Below, piece by piece: positions 34,342 through 49,400 of a DNA stretch of 64,000 nt. The notes beneath the pieces are model-generated. The model did no database searches, was not told the DNA's origin, and saw only the letters and a program-made list of their open reading frames with translations. Position 1 is the stretch's first letter. Each line of letters begins with the position of its first letter. The stretch comes from Phlebotomus papatasi. Its lineage: Eukaryota > Arthropoda > Insecta > Diptera > Psychodidae. A program made the translations under genes and the position numbers. The DNA lies in NCBI RefSeq assembly GCF_024763615.1, contig NC_077224.1, positions 41,302,712 through 41,366,711 of the forward strand, read 5' to 3'.

Positions 34342-37300
34342 TAGGTATCTCTGATAGTGACCTCATTATTATCTGCTCAAAAATTCAGAATTAATTGGTT
34401 GCTGAATGAACATAGGCCCCAAATATTACAAAAAATATTCGCACATTGAGAAAAGTGGTAAAAATGGTTGGGTAACTTCTTCGATTTTATTGATAAGAAA
34501 GTCCAATCTGAATAAAAGGTTGAATGAGCAGGGTTTAGACTCATTTCAGTAGTATCTCTGGACGATTTTCCATGTTTTAACTTCCTATAATTTTCCATTT
34601 TAAACTAAATTTATTAACAAAAAAAATATTATTTTATTATTATTTATTATCACTTTTGTATAATAAATTGATCATCGCAAAATTTAGAAATGTGCAAACC
34701 CATCATTTGTTTCTTAGATGATAACTTCGAAATATAACTGGATTAAAAGAAGTTAGCTAGCTGTACGTATTTGACCATGTTGAACTATCTTCCCAAATAT
34801 GTCAAGAAACCTTTGGCCGATGAAAAATGATCAACTTTGAGAAAACAAATATTTTTGATGTAAAACAAAATGTACTATTTTTTTTAAATACATAAATAAT
34901 ATCTATAGATTACAGGCAAACCATTTTAAAAAAAAATAAATAAAAAAATTTTTCTATAATTTTTTTAACCTGGTTTCTCGAACATGGATTTGTCAAGAAC
35001 CTCTTGGCCGACACTGTATGTTTTCGTTCGAAATGTTTGAAAAATTAGTTGTTTTCGGGCATTTAAAATTATTTTTCAACAATTAGATCATGTCCTGCGT
35101 TACTCTTGCCATGTTTTTACGTAAATTAAGCAAAACAAAATCCATACGATTTTTTTCTGGTGGATATAAAACCTTAATCTTGCGTCAACTCATAATCAAG
35201 AAAATAGTGATAAATTCAACTTATAGCTATACTTCAACTTATAGCTCACAAAATCATAAAAGTTGTAAAAGTATAAAAGTTGGTCACATAATTCATATAT
35301 TTTTTAATATCAAATTAATGAAACAACGTATATATATAAAAACAATAATAATAAAAACACAAAACTGATAAAAAATTAATTGTAATAAAATGTGGCTCAA
35401 CAACAAGGTCAAATTTTAACAAGGAATTTGATATTGCTACTAAAATTTTAAGACAAAATGGGAGATAAACCTGTACTGTACCCGATGCTTCATCTCGGAG
35501 AATTCCGTCTAATGTGTAAACGAATTTCTGTGTGTTACAAGTTCAATTTCCATATGTCAATTACACGAGGAAATGCATGAAATGAGACACTATTAGAAAA
35601 ACTGCATCGGATATCAAGTGTTAGGCCTTGAAAAAGTTGCTTCTGGACGAGGTCTTTAAACGACTCTGCTGCAACTTGCATGTTGTCTGTTGAGGTGTAC
35701 AGTCCAATTTACACCTGGCATAGCACTGGATGACTAAACCACTCATTACTGAATTTCTCATTTCTTCTTAACATTAGAGAATGTGCTGAATACAACACAT
35801 TCTTTTTAAACTTTCATTCCAATGAAATTTTTAATTGAGGCTCCCTCAAAACTTTGAGATATTACATGACCTTTTTGGGGCGACTTTTAGTGATAACCTT
35901 GGGAGAATTTCCTGATCATTTTAGGCGGGATTTTGATAAAGAAAAATAACAATTTTGCACATTAATACCAATTTGAAAGCTTACTTTTGATTGTCAGTCA
36001 TATTCCCAGAGGATTTTGGCAAAGAAAATGTTAACTCTCTATTAAACTATTGCACTTTTGACTTTTTTTTTAAGTAATTCGGATTCAATATAATTGAGAT
36101 TTAGAGGTGGTTTTCTCGTAGTCACACTTGCACTTGAGAAATGACCACGAGGCAGAAAGTTTATCGTGTGAAACCGTTTAAATCCAGACGAGAACTGACT
36201 ATATTGTCGCTTTGCCTCTGCGGAACGCAATTCAATTCTCACTTTATAGTCCATACAAATGAATAACACATGCACTTATCAATTATGCTTACACTGGAGT
36301 GCCGTCTTCAACGACATACACATTTCAGTACCCAGCACTTTTCATGTTACATGAGAAAAATTAAAAGATAGAAATCCTAATTAGAAAGAATAAGTGATAA
36401 AAAAAAATAATTCATATTTAACAACGTCTTTAAAATTTGATCTTATAATGTTAAGAAATTCAATGTCAAATGACAGTATTATAATGCACAAGAGCATATA
36501 ATTCCATATGAACGTAAAACTAACAATGAAAATAGTAATTTTAATTCTCGATCTCTCAAAGAAAACTTTATGAGTGAACCTAGGCCAAAATGCGACTAGC
36601 TGAAAATTTCGAAATTCAATACCTTCCAAGATAAAAGAAACAGAGTTTCAAAACTTCAAAAAATTAAGGAAAAAAAATTAAAATTTTCCCTCCAAAAATT
36701 TTTAATCAAAAATGTAGGGGAAAGTGACCATGCTTGATACTGTAAAATGATGTCCAAGGTTTGTGATTATTTTCTGATTAACACACAAACCGAAGCGATT
36801 CTTCCACTATGACAAAAAAATGTCTCACTTATTAGGTTCATAATCCAACCTCAAATAGTTCTTGGAAATCCTTAGATTTTCCTCAAGAAGAAAATGGAAA
36901 TTCAGTAGCGATTTTTATACAAGTTGGGTCCGGGGCCTTCCTGTATAATAATTGATTCGACAATTCGGAGGCCCATTTTCACTGCAAAAAATTCACCGGA
37001 TACAAAAAATTGCACATCAATATTTAGACGGAACTCTAATCTATCTGCTTAAGTTGTTTGTAAGACTGGTTATTAGTTTTAAAATCACTTTTATGTAATT
37101 TTTCTAAGCCATGTTTTTATGACATTAGGGCGCTAGCGAAATCCATTTTTTCACTTTGAGTCCATGAAAATGTCATTCTGCAACCTTAAAATTCAGGCAA
37201 CAGGGTTGAAGATTATGTCAATTGTCGATAAAATTGGCGGATTGCAATATGTGTAATTATGAAATAATTACATCTAATGATATAGTTGTCACATTAAAAT

Positions 37301-37600
37301 TATCATTCATGGACCCTTCTTAAAATATAGGATGGACACAAGTAGAATTTATGAATTTGTTACCACCCACAAAAACAGTGTCCACCAAGTAAAAATATTT
37401 TTACATAAATATTAGTACTGATGACCCCTCTATGTGCCTATGATAGTAGTTTTCGTGAACAGCGACATTAATTAAGAAATACTTATGAAATATCATGTAT
37501 CGAAATTACATGGGTTCTTTTAAGTACCATTTTTTACCGAACGTGCTTTATAGGGATTTCAGAGTGCAGATTGAACCCAGTTTCTGTTTTAATCTTAAAT
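34342..37600. other. Intergenic, no supported gene
   Basis: AT-rich with scattered short frames on both strands, none with a domain or splice context. A single arm of a family E element (TAGGGGAAAGTGACCATGCT) sits at 36715. About 35450-36300 is less AT-rich but shows no coding pattern I can support. Confidence 0.5.
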
Positions 37601-37832
37601 AAGGTAAAGTGCCCTCAAGTCGACCGGTTCCTCGATTCGAATGGTAGAGTTATTTATTCATTTTATTCATATTTGCACTAATATTTGGCGTATGATCTAA
37701 CATTGATAGGTCAATTATTCCATAAATAAACACGATTCAGTGACAATTTTATAGAAATTCACCATTAAAACATACAAATATTGACCACCGGTCGAGCCGA
37801 GGAACCGGTCGACTCGAGGGCACTTTACCTTA
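37601..37832. mobile_element. Foldback MITE, family A, intact copy 3
   Basis: 232 bp, AAGGTAAAGTGCCCTCAAGT to GGGCACTTTACCTT, arms pairing through CGACCGGTTCCTCG. It serves as the empty site for the family B insertion at 21615-22562. Confidence 0.85.
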
Positions 37833-38444
37833 ACAAGCAATTTTTGTTTCTTTTTAAAACCTATAATGGGGCACTTGCATTTGATATCTAATTTAAGTCG
37901 AATTTTTGCATAAACCTTGTTTGACAATTAGAGAAGTTATGCCATATGGTTGTTGTCTGAAAACCGCCTTACGATAGAGGCCAAGCGGTTTCAGATAGAA
38001 ACCCAGATGTTCGAATTGTTCGGAAACTTTCCTCTCTTTAAGTAGAACCTACGATGAAAAAGCGATATTTTATTGTTTTTTTTAATTCTTTACTACCTTT
38101 TTCCAATTTTTTAAAGACTAAGTAAAGGATGAACAACAAATTAATATTCAGAAATTGTGTTTTATATTTTCGAATATCAAAACTCCAAGTAAAACAAACA
38201 GTACTTGGGTTGAGGTAGCTTATACGACTTATTTGTGTACGCGGTGTACGCATTTCGTCCATTAATTACATTTACATTCTAACTTTTCTAACATTTTTTA
38301 GTATCGAATATTAAACAGTTTAAGGAATTTTAAGAAAACTGAGGTGATCGTCAGTCGGTCATTGTTAAGACAAAGTAAATTATACTTTACACAGAATGAT
38401 GACTAAGAATTACAAATTGCTGAATATAACTGATGTATTACACA

Positions 38445-38776
38445 AGGGGGAAGTGGTGCACTTTTGAAATGGGGCAGCTTCGTAATTAGTCTTTTTTCTT
38501 CTATTTTTAAATAAAATTGAGCTTAATTCTGGTTATATCATGGCAAGATCAATTTTGCCCAACGCACAATAACTTTTGTTCAGTAAACATGTTTTTAACA
38601 TTTCATTGAGAGTGAGTGAGATCTAGATCTAGTCATCTCGCTCATTCTCATGGGGAAATTTTAAAAACATGTTTACAAACAAAAGTTATTGTACGCTGGT
38701 CATTTCATTTCAAAATAGACTAAACAAGCTTTATTTTAAAGCTGCCTCAATTCAAAGATGCCCCAGTTCCCTCTAA
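38445..38776. mobile_element. Foldback MITE, family H
   Basis: Left end AGGGGGAAGTGGTGCACTTT, right end GATGCCCCAGTTCCCTCT. The interior includes a clear inverted repeat (CAATAACTTTTGT with AACATGTTTTTAA against its complement). Confidence 0.65.
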
Positions 38777-39138
38777 GATTTGATTACCGTATTTAATTTA
38801 AATTTATAATCCAGAATCTATTTTCAACAAGCTTAGAAGATCGAGCATTGTACGAAGTCCAACCCTCCTTCTACCAATTTTATCAAATAATGTTAGTGTG
38901 TTTATAATTCAAACACAAACATTCCCAATTAAATAATAAAGTTATATGGAAATTGCAGGCAAATATTTTACCGGGAAGAGCGAACTTTTTAATTATTGCT
39001 GTAATTCCCCTTGCTTGACCTGCCTGCAATTAAAATGATTTGCAAATGTTCTTAAATAATTTCTGTTATTAAGTGGTGATCTGAGGAAAAGGTGAATCGG
39101 GTGAATCACACGAATCAAACAACTCACAGTCACAACAG

Positions 39139-39166
39139 TTTTGGCGGGAAATTAATGCCGCCAAAA
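39139..39166. promoter_or_regulatory. E2F-like palindrome upstream of Rab3GAP2
   Basis: TTTTGGCGGGAAAT followed directly by TAATGCCGCCAAAA: an E2F-type TTTGGCGGGAA core facing a second GGCGG core on the other strand, about 180 bases upstream of the Rab3GAP2 start codon. Motif match only; function is inferred. Confidence 0.4.
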
Positions 39167-39346
39167 CACTTTCTATTTTTTCCGCAGTGTGCGCTGATGT
39201 CGATTGAACAGATGATTGTCATTGTACTGACATTTCAAAACAAAAAAAAAGTGTTTTAGTGAAAATTCCTGAAATTTAGTGAAAATCCCTGTGTTTCCTG
39301 TGCATTTTACCAATGTGTTCTGTGTAATTGTGACTGAGACATTAAG

Positions 39347-42300
39347 ATGTCGTGTGAGATAAAGCCTCTTGCAAGGATAATAGACTATGAACAAGTTCAA
39401 GAGTTGCTTGGACTTGGCTCAGGTAATTTTCACTATTTTCATCAAAAGTTTTCTATTTCGCTAACTTTCTGGAGTTTTCAGAGGATTCCTGGCTTAATGC
39501 TGTGCATTTGTCATTCTCCCCTACCGGGGAGATGCTGGTATTTGGTCATGGTTCCAAGCTCATCTTCTTAACATCGAGATGGGACAACGACTTAGGGCAG
39601 AATTCTTATTCAATCTCATGGACGGGAGAATTGGATAATCCCAACGATATTGTCACATCTGTCCTTTGTCTTCCGGTCATGGCGCTGAGTACATCATCCC
39701 AAGTGAGTCTCCTGTCGGACTATTTGTATGCAGACAGGGTGAAAGGGAAAGGGAAGTGGAAAAGACTCTGCGGAATGCTCGAACTCATGAATTTAATCCG
39801 ATATTCTACGAAAAACGATTCCTGAAATCATTGGGATCTTGTAAATTGACAATAATTTTTATCTATTTCCGACAGCTTACTAAACTGAATTTCCCTTCGA
39901 GAGTACAAATCGATAGCTCCAGAGGTGTCGATAAATTAATTATCGACACTAGCGAGATAACATGCAAGTTATCATCTCGATCACCCATAATCGACACTCG
40001 ATACTAGCGATGCATCGCCATGGGACAGTTATAATTTCACCCCAGAAATGCATTTTTTTAATGATACACATTCTCTTAAAGATTTTAATAGCAGCGAGTA
40101 CTCAACTCTAGCCCAGGAAATATATATTCAGAGGAACGAAGTACTTATGATGGACAAGTACACCGATGTCAGGCATTGCCTCATCGCGAGTTAGAAAACA
40201 GGTTGTCTCCTATAGAGAGATATTAAATGCTCTGAATGAATCCAGGAATACTTCATGGTCATAGGCCATTCAGAGTTTCACTTGAGGACGCACAAGAGGC
40301 AAGACTCGAATTGTGGAGGGATGCATTCCCTCCAAATTTGATTGTTGAAATTGTTGAACAAAGACTGTCCAACGTAGTGAACGCCAATAGCTAAAAGATT
40401 TTTAGTAATACATTAAAATACCAGTGAAAAAAGTCCCAAATAAATATTTAAGTGGCAAAGTGTAATTGTTAGCAGACGAAAGACGAAATTTCAAATTGTA
40501 AAACGACTTTAATTGACCCACTGAGGAAGATCCACACCCATGGGCGTACCCAGCTAGGGGCAGGGGGGGCAGCTGCCCCCCCCCCTAGAAGCGTCAAAAA
40601 AAATCAAAAGCAAGTGAAAAGTAAAAAAAATATATATATTTATTCAGCAAAAAATTTTAGTTTGGCCAGTAAAAAAATCCAAATTTTTCCAAAAATTGGC
40701 CTAATTTTTCAATTCATAAAGATCGAAACTTTCATGAAAATTCTATTGCTTTTAAAGTTGTAAATTTAGTCACTTCTCAAATTTGATGTTTTACTGCTCA
40801 TTTGTAGAAGGTCAATACAAAAATGAACTTATAAAAACTCAAAAACTTAAAAGCCCAATGGGAAGGAAGGCAGGACAAGGCTTTTGTCCGTACTGTTCAA
40901 GAATTAAAAAAAAGTGTAAAAATGGGCAAATATTTCGTAATTATTTTTGCTTTCTTTTTCTAACGTAATTTCAGTAATAAATTTATTCAGTAATATATTT
41001 TTCGAAAAGAAGGAAGTTGTCACGTAATCTTTTTCACATATTTAAAGGATATTTTAGAATTTATAACGAAAGCCTAAAAATCCACAGAGAAAGTAAAAAT
41101 ATAGTGTTGGAATATGTTTTAGAAAAGTCGTCCTTGAGTCTTCTAAAAATCGTATATTTTGGCACTAACGGTTGACCATATGGGAAGATATCAAGTTCAT
41201 AAAATGATTCTACCGATTATTTTTAATAATCTTCTTCTTAATGGCCTATACTATACACATTGGGAACTGTTTTCGTCAAAAATTGCATTTTTGACAGAAT
41301 TGTGACATTTCCACCTAGTGCAGAAAATTTCCTTCTAAAAAGCATTTGTTTTTTTTTTTTTTTTTTTTGAAAATGGCTCTCAATGTAGAGGCCTTAAGAA
41401 AGACATCGTAAAAACTTGTCGTGATGGACCTCTAATTTCCTCGGAGGATATGTTTAAGAAAAAGCACCAAGGACTCCGAAAGTTTATTTGAAGCCATCAA
41501 ATGGAGCAGTCAGACGAGAAATTTAAGAATATGTAATTAAAAGCTGAGGTCGTATATTGACTTTGAACTTTGATCTGTTGAGGGGCTATGCGGGTCAAAA
41601 AGGCTGAAAATAGCATATTTTCTAACTTTTTTTCTCAACATAATAAAACTTTTATTTAGTTCAATCTTCTAGGCAAAAAAAATCATAACATTTAAACAAT
41701 TTTTTTAACTTTTTTTTTTAAAGAAGAAAAATTTCGGCCGATAGGACTTGATTGTCGGAAACGTTTATTGAAAAAACTTACTTTTCGTTAGTAACAATTA
41801 CATAGAGTAGATTCATCTGACCCTAAAAACCGTTTTTTTCCTGTTAGCAGATGAGTTAAACCCGTACTTGAACTTGAGGACTTTTCAAAGAAAGATTAAA
41901 TTGGGTTTTTGGGAAAATTTAATACATAAATAATTTTCGACGTATTTTTGTTTCGTCTTGCAAAATAAATTGTTATTAAAGCAACAAAAAATCCATGGTT
42001 CAAGTTAGTTTATCTCATAGTCTAATAGGAAATATTTTTGTTTTTTTTTGGCGTTAAATTAATCCACACTGAGTTATCGTGACTTCCGAAAAGTTTTCTC
42101 AAAAAAACTTTTCCAAAAATTAGGTGCCAAGTTCCAAGGAGTAAAGGTTAAATAAAAATTTTAAAAAATTCAGTTCAAATGTTGTATTTATACTTACTCA
42201 AGGGCTTTAATTGAAATAATTTTATTACGTTGACAAAAATGAAAGAAAACATGCTGTTATTAGGCTGCGTGATCCATGTAACCCCTTAAGGTGTTACGTA

Positions 42301-43414
42301 GGTCAAACCGACTAAAAAAAGCATACTTTTCTCTAATATTTTTACAACATAATAGAAAGTTTATTTAATTCAAGCTCTTAGGCATATAAAAGCATAACAT
42401 TTAAAGTATATTTTCTGTAATTTTCTTTTAAAAATTCAGCTGTAGGGATCTGATTTTCGGAAATCGGAAATCTTTTTGAAAGAAAAATACTTTTCGATGG
42501 ACAAAATTTCTTGAAATAAATTCATCCGAAATCCAAAAACCAAATATTTCCTGTTAGCTAATGAGTCGAACCAGTCCTTGATCATCATCATCATTGTCAT
42601 TTTCAACAGCATATCCTTATTGAAGTTGCGTCCTTGAACGAATGGAATTTTTGAAGTATTTTACACCATGTTTCGTTTTAGAGAATAAGTTATGATCAAG
42701 CATAAAATCCTTCGTTCAAGGACTAGTTTAATTCATCACCTAACAGGAAATATTAACGTTTTTAATATTAGAAAACATAGCTGAATTTTGATTTTTTTTA
42801 AAATTAAAATGCAGAAAATATAGTATATAAATCTTTTTCTTTTTATTCCTAAGAACTTGAATTATTTTTTTTTTATTATGCTGGAAAAGAAATTTGGAAA
42901 AAAATTCTGTTTATTAGTCTTAAGTTAAATTTCGTTAAATAATAATGACAAAGCTGGAAATTTTCAGAAGCATATTATTAATTCTCTAAAGACTGATAGT
43001 CCTTTTGCCTTGAAGGGTTTCACAAAACGAAATATTAAGACTAATGTTCCATATTAAGTTTAAAAAAAATAGAAGCTTCAAAACACTATTTAATGTTTTT
43101 GTATAGGCTTATTATTATCAGAAATTAATAAATATGGGTGTAATAGTAAAAATACACTGTGTTCTACGGATCGGAAGGCGCTTTATCAGATGTTTCACGG
43201 GTAGTTGATTCTATAGAGTAAATATGAACTAACGGAATGCATTCTTGCTGTAGTTATTTGGTAAAAAGTTGCGAATAATTTCTAAAAATTAATTTTATTT
43301 TTGGCCAATAATATGGGAGACAATGCACTGGTCCGAGGAACACTGATGATCGTTCCTTAACCAATGCCTACAAATTGGGCATAGGCTAATCTCTCTTGAA
43401 AAGTAAAACCAGTT

Positions 43415-43460
<46 letters not shown>

Positions 43461-46400
43461 TACTTTTTATCTCATTTTATTTTTAATGTTTTTAAGAGAA
43501 AGAAACTAATCAATTAAAATGCCATGAGGTTAAAAGAGCTTTATGAGAAATGCGTACTTTCATAAAAATTAAACTAAATTACGTACGTACTACGTACAAT
43601 ATTATGAATTTTATAAAAGATTTTTAACTTTTTCACCCATTCGTCCATTCCGATAATGTATTAGAAATCCTATCCTAGAGCTAAATGTTCATATTTTGGA
43701 ATTACTAGCTCCATATCTCAACCCTTTAAGGACGAGACACTTTTTCACTTACTATAACGTCAGCTAAATCAGCATTGGTCGTAACTTCCTTTTGAGAACT
43801 TTTCAGGAGATGATATTTTCAGTTAAGCCATTGTCTTTAGATCCAAAGACAATTGTTCAGCTTTATTTTTCTTTAAAATGAGCCCCGAATGCGATACTTT
43901 AGACTCAAAATAATAAAAGTGACACTAATAAACTGTAAGTTAACTCGAGAAAATCTTTATAATATGATTTAAAACCTGAGATATTGAGATATATGTCAGA
44001 AGAAACACAATAAAATTTTATAATACCGTAACTTCCAATGTATGGAGATCTTGGAAGTTACGATAAATTTTCTAAAATGCATTATATCAATTTTAAATTA
44101 CTCCAGTGATAAAAAGTGCCTGTATTTGACTAAATTGGTCAATTAAACTGTTATTCCTGTCCTTAACACTAAACCTACCGACCGTTTTTGGTCGTTTTTT
44201 CGGTCAAATGACAAACCGCGGCAGGGTAGGATACTCAACAAATTTATCTTGGAAAAGAGCAAAAAATTAAAATTTAAACATTGAAAAATAAATGACATGC
44301 ATATTTTAGGAAATTCATAAAATTTGATAGTGACATTGTGCCGTTTAAATATGTGATAATTTTAAACCGGTCAATTTGACCGGGTCTTGGTAGGTTTAGT
44401 GTTAAAATCATAAATTTTAACACTAAAATGCGCCCCTGTGTTTCTATTGTTTTGAATTAATGACAGATGGACAAGGGTTTTTTCTCACTTTTCTCTCACA
44501 AATATTGAATTAAAATGATTTAATATCGCATGATTAGCCCTGTCTTTGGATATTTGAAAAAGTATGTGAACGTTTTGTTGAGAAATATTACAATTTTGCT
44601 GCAAATTACGTGCCACGCCAACGGGCAAAAGAAGTCACGGCAAATGCTGATTAGAGAAAATTTTGTATGAAAATTTGTCGTAAGTTCCCCAAAAATGGAT
44701 GTTAAGACAAATTCTGATAATTTTTTATTAATTAAGGGCACTTACGACAATTTTTGTTGAAAAAAATTTTTATTCGGCTTGTAAAAGTTTCTTTTTCTCA
44801 AATACGTTTAATAAACAAAATTACGCCGATTATAAATATGTATATATCTCAAGATCGCAAAAATAAAGTTACGACAAATGCTGATTTAACTGACGATAAA
44901 TAAACAAAAAATCAAACCGATAAACAAAATCAATGAGCCGTGTGATGTTGGCCCAAAATTCGCGGCACCAGATGTCGCTCAGATTGAGCAACAGTGACCA
45001 ACGACATAGGGGGAAGTGAGGCACCTTTGCAATAGGAACTTTGAAATGCATTTTTCTCGCTTTTATGTGGGGCTGAGCCTCTTCATACTTTTATGATAAA
45101 ATGCCTTTACCTACACCATTGGTAATAAATGAATGATTCCAGTTCTTAGATTTTAGGATCTAAATCTAAAACCAATTTTCCAAAATCAGTCTGAAAATGT
45201 AATTTTGTTCCCGAAGTTTTAGGTAATTTTCTTCACTCTAACAATCACTACCGAAAAAAGGACTGCCACAGAGGATAATACGATTGGCACACTGGTATCC
45301 CAAGAAGTTTTTTTTTCCTATGGCATTCTAAAGTTATGTTTTGCTCCAAAAAGTTAGAAAAAGTGATTTCTGTAACCCCCAATTTTTGACTCCCTCGTCC
45401 TTCTTTAAAAAGGCTTAAAATATGCGTAAAATATTTTTACAAAAATTTGATTCCAGCAAAGCTTAAATTTAAAAATTAGTGATAAATTTTTGAAGATATC
45501 CCTTGGGGCAGCTTTGAAATAAAAAATAGGGTTCCTTTGAAACACTGCTGGCAAGACTATTTTGAAGTGAGACCTTCCTTCGCGGAGTCCAAAACACAAA
45601 CACACAAAAAATTCTAGTGCTGAATTCCTTTTAATTTTCTCGTTAGGATTTTAATATAGACCTTCGACAAACTTATCAAATTCCTCATATTCTTATCTTT
45701 CACTCCTGCTGTCATTGAAGCCGTCACTTAAGGTGTTGACGTATTGAGAGGAGCTGTGCCTGTGAACACGCACTTACTAGGCAGTCGAGGCAGTCTATCG
45801 TTGCCTTTTGTTGAGTGCAATAGGTTTACGCAAAGGTGCAGCCCTCTAATGGGTAACGATAATTCTACCGCGAATATCGGAATTTGCATGGTGGCTCATC
45901 ATGATTTAATGAATAATAATCGTCTCATTTAGTAATCCTTTTTTCCCTAAGACGTGTTACTTTAGTCACACCTGAACTTTCTATTTAGAGCTCAGCTGAT
46001 TGGACACTGATCTGCGTGGGTTTATCGTCCGGATTTGTGCAGTTCTACCTCGACTTTGGAGCAGTTCTCTACTCGCAGCAGTTTCATACCGAACCCATTC
46101 AGGCCATCAAGGCTCAGAGTGGCAAGAGATCCAACGAAGAAATCCACATATTCTACACATCCTGTGTATGTATCGTTCAGGGTGTTCACCTGTTTCAGGT
46201 CCTGCGAACTCTGCGTCAGCAGCACTTCAAGAATCACACCAATTCCACTGATCAGCTCCTTGAAAGTATTCCTTATAGAAAATGGGGATACGGTGGCAAG
46301 TGTGCTGCAATTAATGATGCTGTGGTCGTGGGAAGTCAAATGACTTGTGCTTTTGATCATCTTATGAACACATGCCTGGAGGGTGGATACTATGCCAAGT

Positions 46401-49400
46401 ACCGAAGTACTCCGTCACAGAATTCGCTGGTCCTGACCACCGGAACTAATCCCTATGTAACGTTCCATTACGCCAAGGAGGGCTTTGTGCAACCCGTTTT
46501 GGCGGATGTTGCTCGAGCTGTAGCCAGTAAAATAAAGTCCGCTCTGCCGGGCTGGCTCACTGGGAAGCAACCCAGTCTATCTGAAAGCCAGACCCCACCT
46601 CCTGTGCCCTCTGAAACCATGTTCTGTCGCTTTGGTTTATGTGATTTGCAGCGAAATGCTACGGCAATTTGGCTGGCCCCAGGTAATCAATTAGCAGCCG
46701 TTGCAGACATTCTTGGTAGAATCGTAATCGTTGACTGCCTAAGAGGTTTGGCCCTGAGGATATTCAAGGGATACCGGGAAGCTCAATGCAGCTTTATTGA
46801 GGTTGTTGAAAAAGTACCCAAAAGTTCTGCTCCAAATCCTGTCAAATCACGTCGGGCGATCTTTCTTGTAATCTTGGCACCTCGGCGAGGAGTTCTGGAG
46901 ATCTGGCCTCTGCAGAAAGGTCCCAAAGTGGCGGCATTTGTGGCGTCCAAGCACAGTCAACTATTGTACACACCTCATGGACTTATGGGATTCACCACAG
47001 GCGCTAGACCAAAGTATACTAGCCAAACGTGTCTTTTCCTTGATCCGATCGATCACTCTGTTAAAGAAATCACCATTCCCTTCCATTGTGCGCTTACGGA
47101 CTCCAATTCCAAATGTGCTAAGGACCTGCACTTGCTGAAGCGACTCAAAATGACTTTGAGGTCTGGAGATCTTTCAGAACATTTCTTCAGCGACATATCT
47201 ACAATTTGTCAAACCATCCAAACCGTCGAATTTCAACTTCAGAGTCTCTATATGGTGATCAATTCGAAGAAGCTTACACCAAGCATTCTTCAATTAGCTG
47301 TAACTGCTTTCCTAAAGTCCCACGAAAACCAGGAAGAAGCAGGTGCAACCAATAGAATTGAAGGTGATCTAAGTGTCAATTCCAGTCATCATCTGATGAT
47401 AATGTGCAAGAACTACCAAAAACTACTTGACTTCTATGCCTACCTCCATGATCCTGAGGGTTTCACGTCCGAAGATAAGAATGAAGACGCTAACAGAGCT
47501 CCCAATGATGTTGAAAAGATCTCTCTAAGTGCTGCAGAACTAGATACAATTCAGAAACTTCTGGATCTTGCTACAATAAGTACCAACTGTGAACTATCTA
47601 CTCCTAGAGTTAAGTTCAGTGAAAAAGACATATCTAAGAATGCCTTTGCGAACTTTCTCTCTGTACTAAATGTCTCTACTGCTGATGGAATCGGAATTCG
47701 TCAGGATAAAGAAGAAAACTTCCACGAAGCTGGTGAAGCTATCTTCTCGAGCTTTCTGGATAGAGGAGTATCCTTGAGGCAGTTTGCTGAAGTAGCTGGT
47801 AAAAGCTCAGTAGTTTGTGATGATCTTCTTAAACTGCTTCTGGCTTACTGGCTGCATAAGGACTTCAAATACAGCCGAAGCGATGAATTGTTTGAAGATC
47901 TAACGCGTTTCTCTAGCATTATTCGACAAATATGCAAGCTAGCAGAAGACAGAGTCAATTACCACTATAATTCCTTATGTGTCTGGTGGCAGAACGTCAG
48001 AGAGGTTTTACTGGAGAGTCCTAATGCAATGAGGGGTCTTCTGGCAGCAATTATTTGTCGCAATGTTGCGTTACAGGTTAATAGTGACAGTCCTTCAGAT
48101 GAAGAGAACTGGGAGAAAGTGTCCCAGGAAGCTTGCCAATGGATGCTACTAATCGGAAAACTCGATGATATCTCCATTTTAGGCACAATCCTCCAGACTC
48201 CTATTAAATGTGAGAGTCCCGTCCTACCCCTTATTAAGTATGAAAACCCTCATGTAAGCCTCAAACTAATCGTTAACGGAGGCAAAGGGGTCGTTGTGGA
48301 GTTAGTTGCTAAATGGATTGCAGCTTCTGGTATTGATGTTAAGTTGCTAGTCGAAGAGGAAACAGGAGATGCAGGTGAAGCTAAAAAATCCTTTTACAGC
48401 GAACATACTCCCAAATCTGAAGATTTAATGAAAGACGAAGTTAAGCCGATGGATACTTCTGAGAATAAAGAGCCACTGCTGACCCATTTAGCTACACTTA
48501 GAGAGCATTTTCCGTTCAGCCTTCAGTCATCCGTACTGCTGGCGCAGATGGCATGGGAGTATATGTGCTTTTGGAGCAAAAATCTTCCTGCTTTGAATTA
48601 CTTAGTTGCAGGATTAGAGTGCCTGAAGAGCATTAGTCAGAAGGATTGGGCAATAAAACATGGTTTGTGTGTGATGATATGGAATGCGCATTTGAAGATC
48701 CCTCTGGAGGCCATAAAGAAGCTGATAAATAAGGTGGGGAGACTACCGAAAGAGAAACTCTGCCTTCAGAGCATTGGCATGTCAGATACTATTGTACCAG
48801 AATTCCTCGAGCACTGTTCTACATTTCTCGATCATTTTGCTGAGAGCGTGGAAAATGACAAGGTTGACCTAAAATATGAGGAACTACTCCAAGAAGGACC
48901 AATCCCCCTCACACTATTGGCTCTACAGCAAAATGTTGCTAACATCATCCTCATCAATCTTCATCGAGAACTCAATGAAGTTATGCATTTGATAGCGTTC
49001 TTCAACATTAAGTATTCCAAACCTGTTCAGACCCTTTTCGATGCCATGTGCAATGCTGCTTTCTTCAAAGAAATCAATCGTGAACTGAATGCACCACTGC
49101 CACCTACAAATCCAATTCAACAGGAAACGAGATTTGAATTCCTGTCCCGGATTGTAACGGCTTCCGTTGATCTTATAAGAGTTGACGCTACGGAGATTTA
49201 CCTCGTTGAACACATAGCTTGGGTGACCAAAACGGAAAACCTGGCTACGAAGTGGCAAGTTGATAAGAATAAACTGAAGAAGCATCAAATTGTGGAACTT
49301 TATGCTAGTGGATGGGATTCATATGCTGAGGAACTTATTGAAGGAGTGACAGAAACGCAGGATTTGGGAATACTTCTGTTGGAGATTGCAGGAAGGCGTC

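Noticed and set aside
48923..49288. 121-codon minus-strand frame inside Rab3GAP2 exon 3
   Set aside because: It is antisense to a clearly coding exon; its composition mirrors the sense codons.
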